From contig JAAUOZ010000015.1 of NCBI GenBank assembly GCA_012034655.1, positions 1-47,006 on the forward strand: 47,006 nt of DNA. Reading direction: 5' to 3'. This stretch comes from Leptolyngbyaceae cyanobacterium CSU_1_3. GTDB lineage: Bacteria; Cyanobacteriota; Cyanobacteriia; Leptolyngbyales; Leptolyngbyaceae. Shown piece by piece: positions 45,429 to 47,006 of this stretch; positions within the stretch are counted from its first letter, which is position 1, and each line of letters begins with the position of its first letter. A program made the translations under genes and the position numbers. Under the pieces are notes generated by a model. It did no database searches. It saw only the letters and a program-made list of their open reading frames with translations, and was not told the origin of the DNA.

Positions 45429-45456
45429 GAGAGGGCACAATGGACAGTGCCCTCTC
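45429..45456 (-). terminator. Terminator after gnd
   Basis: GAGAGGGCAC (45429-45438) pairs exactly with GTGCCCTCTC (45447-45456), loop 8. On the minus strand a T-rich run (TCTTCATTCTTT) follows, fitting a gnd terminator. Confidence 0.75.
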
Positions 45457-45508
45457 CTAAAGTTGAAATGCCCGGCAATCGTTAATTGACTGCCATCAGA
45501 AGCTCAGA

Positions 45509-47006
45509 CTAGCCCTTAGCCTTGACTTCCTTTCTCTCGACATCAGCCACAGAGGGGGTAGAACCCTGGTCAGCAAGGAAAACTGGCGGTGTGGATGTGT
45601 TTGCAGACTCGATCGGAGTCCAGTCGGTATGAAACACGCCTTCTTTGTCGGTTCGTAGGTAAGTGTGAGCACCAAAGTAGTCGCGTTGGGCCTGGGTGAG
45701 GTTTTGCGGGAGGCGATCGCGGCGGTAGCTGTCAAAATAATCGAGCGACGCACTAAAGGCAGGAATTGCAATGCCACTCTTAGCAGACTGAGCCACTACT
45801 TCTCGCCAAGCTGTCTGCTTATCCAAAATCGTCTGTTTGAATTCGGGAGCCAAGAGCAGATTTGGCAGTTCTGGGTTCTCATTAAACGCCTGCTTGATCT
45901 TGTCCAAAAAGCCAGCCCGAATGATGCAGCCGCCCTTCCAAATGCGAGCACATTCACTCAAGTTGAGGTTGTAACCGTAGGTTTTAGAAGCCGCACTGAG
46001 CAGCGCCATTCCCTGGGCATAGGAACACATCTTGGAGCAGTAGAGGGCATCGCGCACCATGTCTGTAAAGGCTTTTGTATCGCCCGTAAACTGTACGCCC
46101 GGCCCCGTCAACACCTGAGATGCTTCCATGCGCTCGGTTTTGAAGGAAGACATAATTCGAGCATTCACCGCCGCGATGATGGTGGGAATGGCAATGCCTT
46201 GTTCTAGGGCATCTGTGACTGTCCATCGGCCGGTTCCTTTTTGCCCGGCTGCGTCGAGAATGACATCGACGATATGCAGCCCATTATCGGGATCGACCTT
46301 CTTGAAAATATCGGCGGTAATTTCGATCAGGTAAGAATTGAGTTCGGGGGTGGTGTTCCATTCGGCGAAGACTGCCTGAATCTGGTCGTTACTCAGCCCA
46401 GCAACGTTCTTAAGCAGGTCGTAGGCTTCAGCAATGAGTTGCATATCGCCATATTCAATGCCGTTGTGCACCATTTTCACATAGTGGCCGGCTCCACCCG
46501 CGCCGATATAGGTGACGCAAGGGCCATCGTCTACCTGTGCGGCAATTTTGGTCAAAATCGGCTCCAAGAAGTCGTAGGCCGATCGCGTCCCACCGGGCAT
46601 CAAACTCGGCCCATTGAGTGCGCCTTCTTCGCCACCGCTTACCCCCATGCCGATGAAGGTAAATTTGGCTTCTTCGAGGGCCCGCGCCCGACGCGCCGTA
46701 TCGCTAAACAGCGAGTTGCCCCCATCGATCAAAATGTCACCCTCGTCGAGAAGCGGTTTGAGTTGCTCGATCATCGCATCGACAGGTGCGCCCGCTTTGA
46801 CCATGATCAGAATTTTGCGTGGGCGATCGAGGGATGCTACAAACTCTTCGATCGTATAGGTCGCCTTTACATTCTTGCCGCCTGCCCGTTTTTCCATGAA
46901 GGCATCGGTTTTCTCACGAGAACGGTTATACACTGCGACGGGAAAACCATTGCGCTCGACATTCAGCGCCAAGTTTTTCGCCCATGACCGCAAGACCAAT
47001 TACACC
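45509..47006 (-). CDS. gnd: 6-phosphogluconate dehydrogenase (5' end outside window; frameshifted near start)
   Basis: About 496 residues are visible. The C-terminal part is complete and typical, with the catalytic Lys in GAGHYVKMVHNGIEYGDM. The first visible residues GVIGLAVMGE are the NADP-binding fingerprint, but they are in a different frame from NLALNVERNGFPVAVYNRS, which should follow directly. The break is at a run of five T on the plus strand (46974-46978); one base fewer restores the frame. This probably reflects a sequencing error, since gnd is an essential-type gene and is otherwise intact. It oxidises 6-phosphogluconate to ribulose 5-phosphate with NADPH in the pentose phosphate pathway. 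A few start codons lie past the window. Confidence 0.93.

Overview
This window is chromosomal DNA from a cyanobacterium, probably a filamentous or Leptolyngbya/Oscillatoriales-like lineage; the lineage is an inference. GCGATCGC (HIP1-type) octamers are scattered through genes and spacers. Several families are cyanobacterial hallmarks: an SLH/OprB porin, DUF928, DUF1822 with HEAT repeats, TIGR04376, TIGR03792, DUF2993, Vipp1/IM30, a GlgA of cyanobacterial type, and long haemagglutinin-like proteins paired with TPR-CHAT proteins. No tRNA, rRNA, CRISPR array, integrase or transposase gene was seen.

Layout. 0-6 kb: the tail of an unknown gene, a small lipoprotein, a frameshifted SLH porin whose ribosome binding site is an exact complement of the conserved core of the cyanobacterial sRNA Yfr1, and a NitT/TauT-type ABC importer (binding protein, ATPase, permease). 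6-22.4 kb is the most unusual part. One minus-strand set reads: double-glycine-leader cargo protein, peptidase-containing ABC exporter (C39), HlyD-type adaptor, then a sigma-70-like factor, a DUF1822/HEAT protein, a CHAT protease fused to a CHASE2 sensor, and a DUF928 protein. Divergent from the cargo gene are a filamentous-haemagglutinin-like exoprotein and a TPR-CHAT protease. The window thus holds two caspase-like proteases, an alternative sigma factor and two export cargos side by side. 22.4-26.5 kb: a copper locus with a copper P1B-ATPase, a small membrane protein and a CopM-like DUF305 copper protein, separated by a spacer with TTTCAT direct repeats and a small transposon-like element nested in a palindromic repeat. 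26.8-28.6 kb: an exported Ser-Asn dipeptide-repeat protein ending in a Trp-rich tail, followed by a JmjC/cupin oxygenase; this could be a substrate-enzyme pair.

28.7-47 kb is mostly housekeeping: glgA, a TIGR04376 coiled-coil protein, two secreted proteins of unknown function, rpmF, a sulfite-oxidase-fold oxidoreductase, vipp1, thioredoxin, an aminotransferase, an ArsR-type regulator, a GerMN protein, the proS-GST-DUF2993 operon, an orphan GvpL/F homologue and gnd (5' end cut by the window).

Three genes (porin, glutathione S-transferase, gnd) are broken by single-base changes, each at or next to a homopolymer or short base run. Because gnd and the others look otherwise intact, sequencing or assembly error is the simplest explanation, but real decay cannot be excluded. 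Intergenic DNA is rich in short tandem duplications (12-21 bp) and in two dispersed palindromic repeat families.
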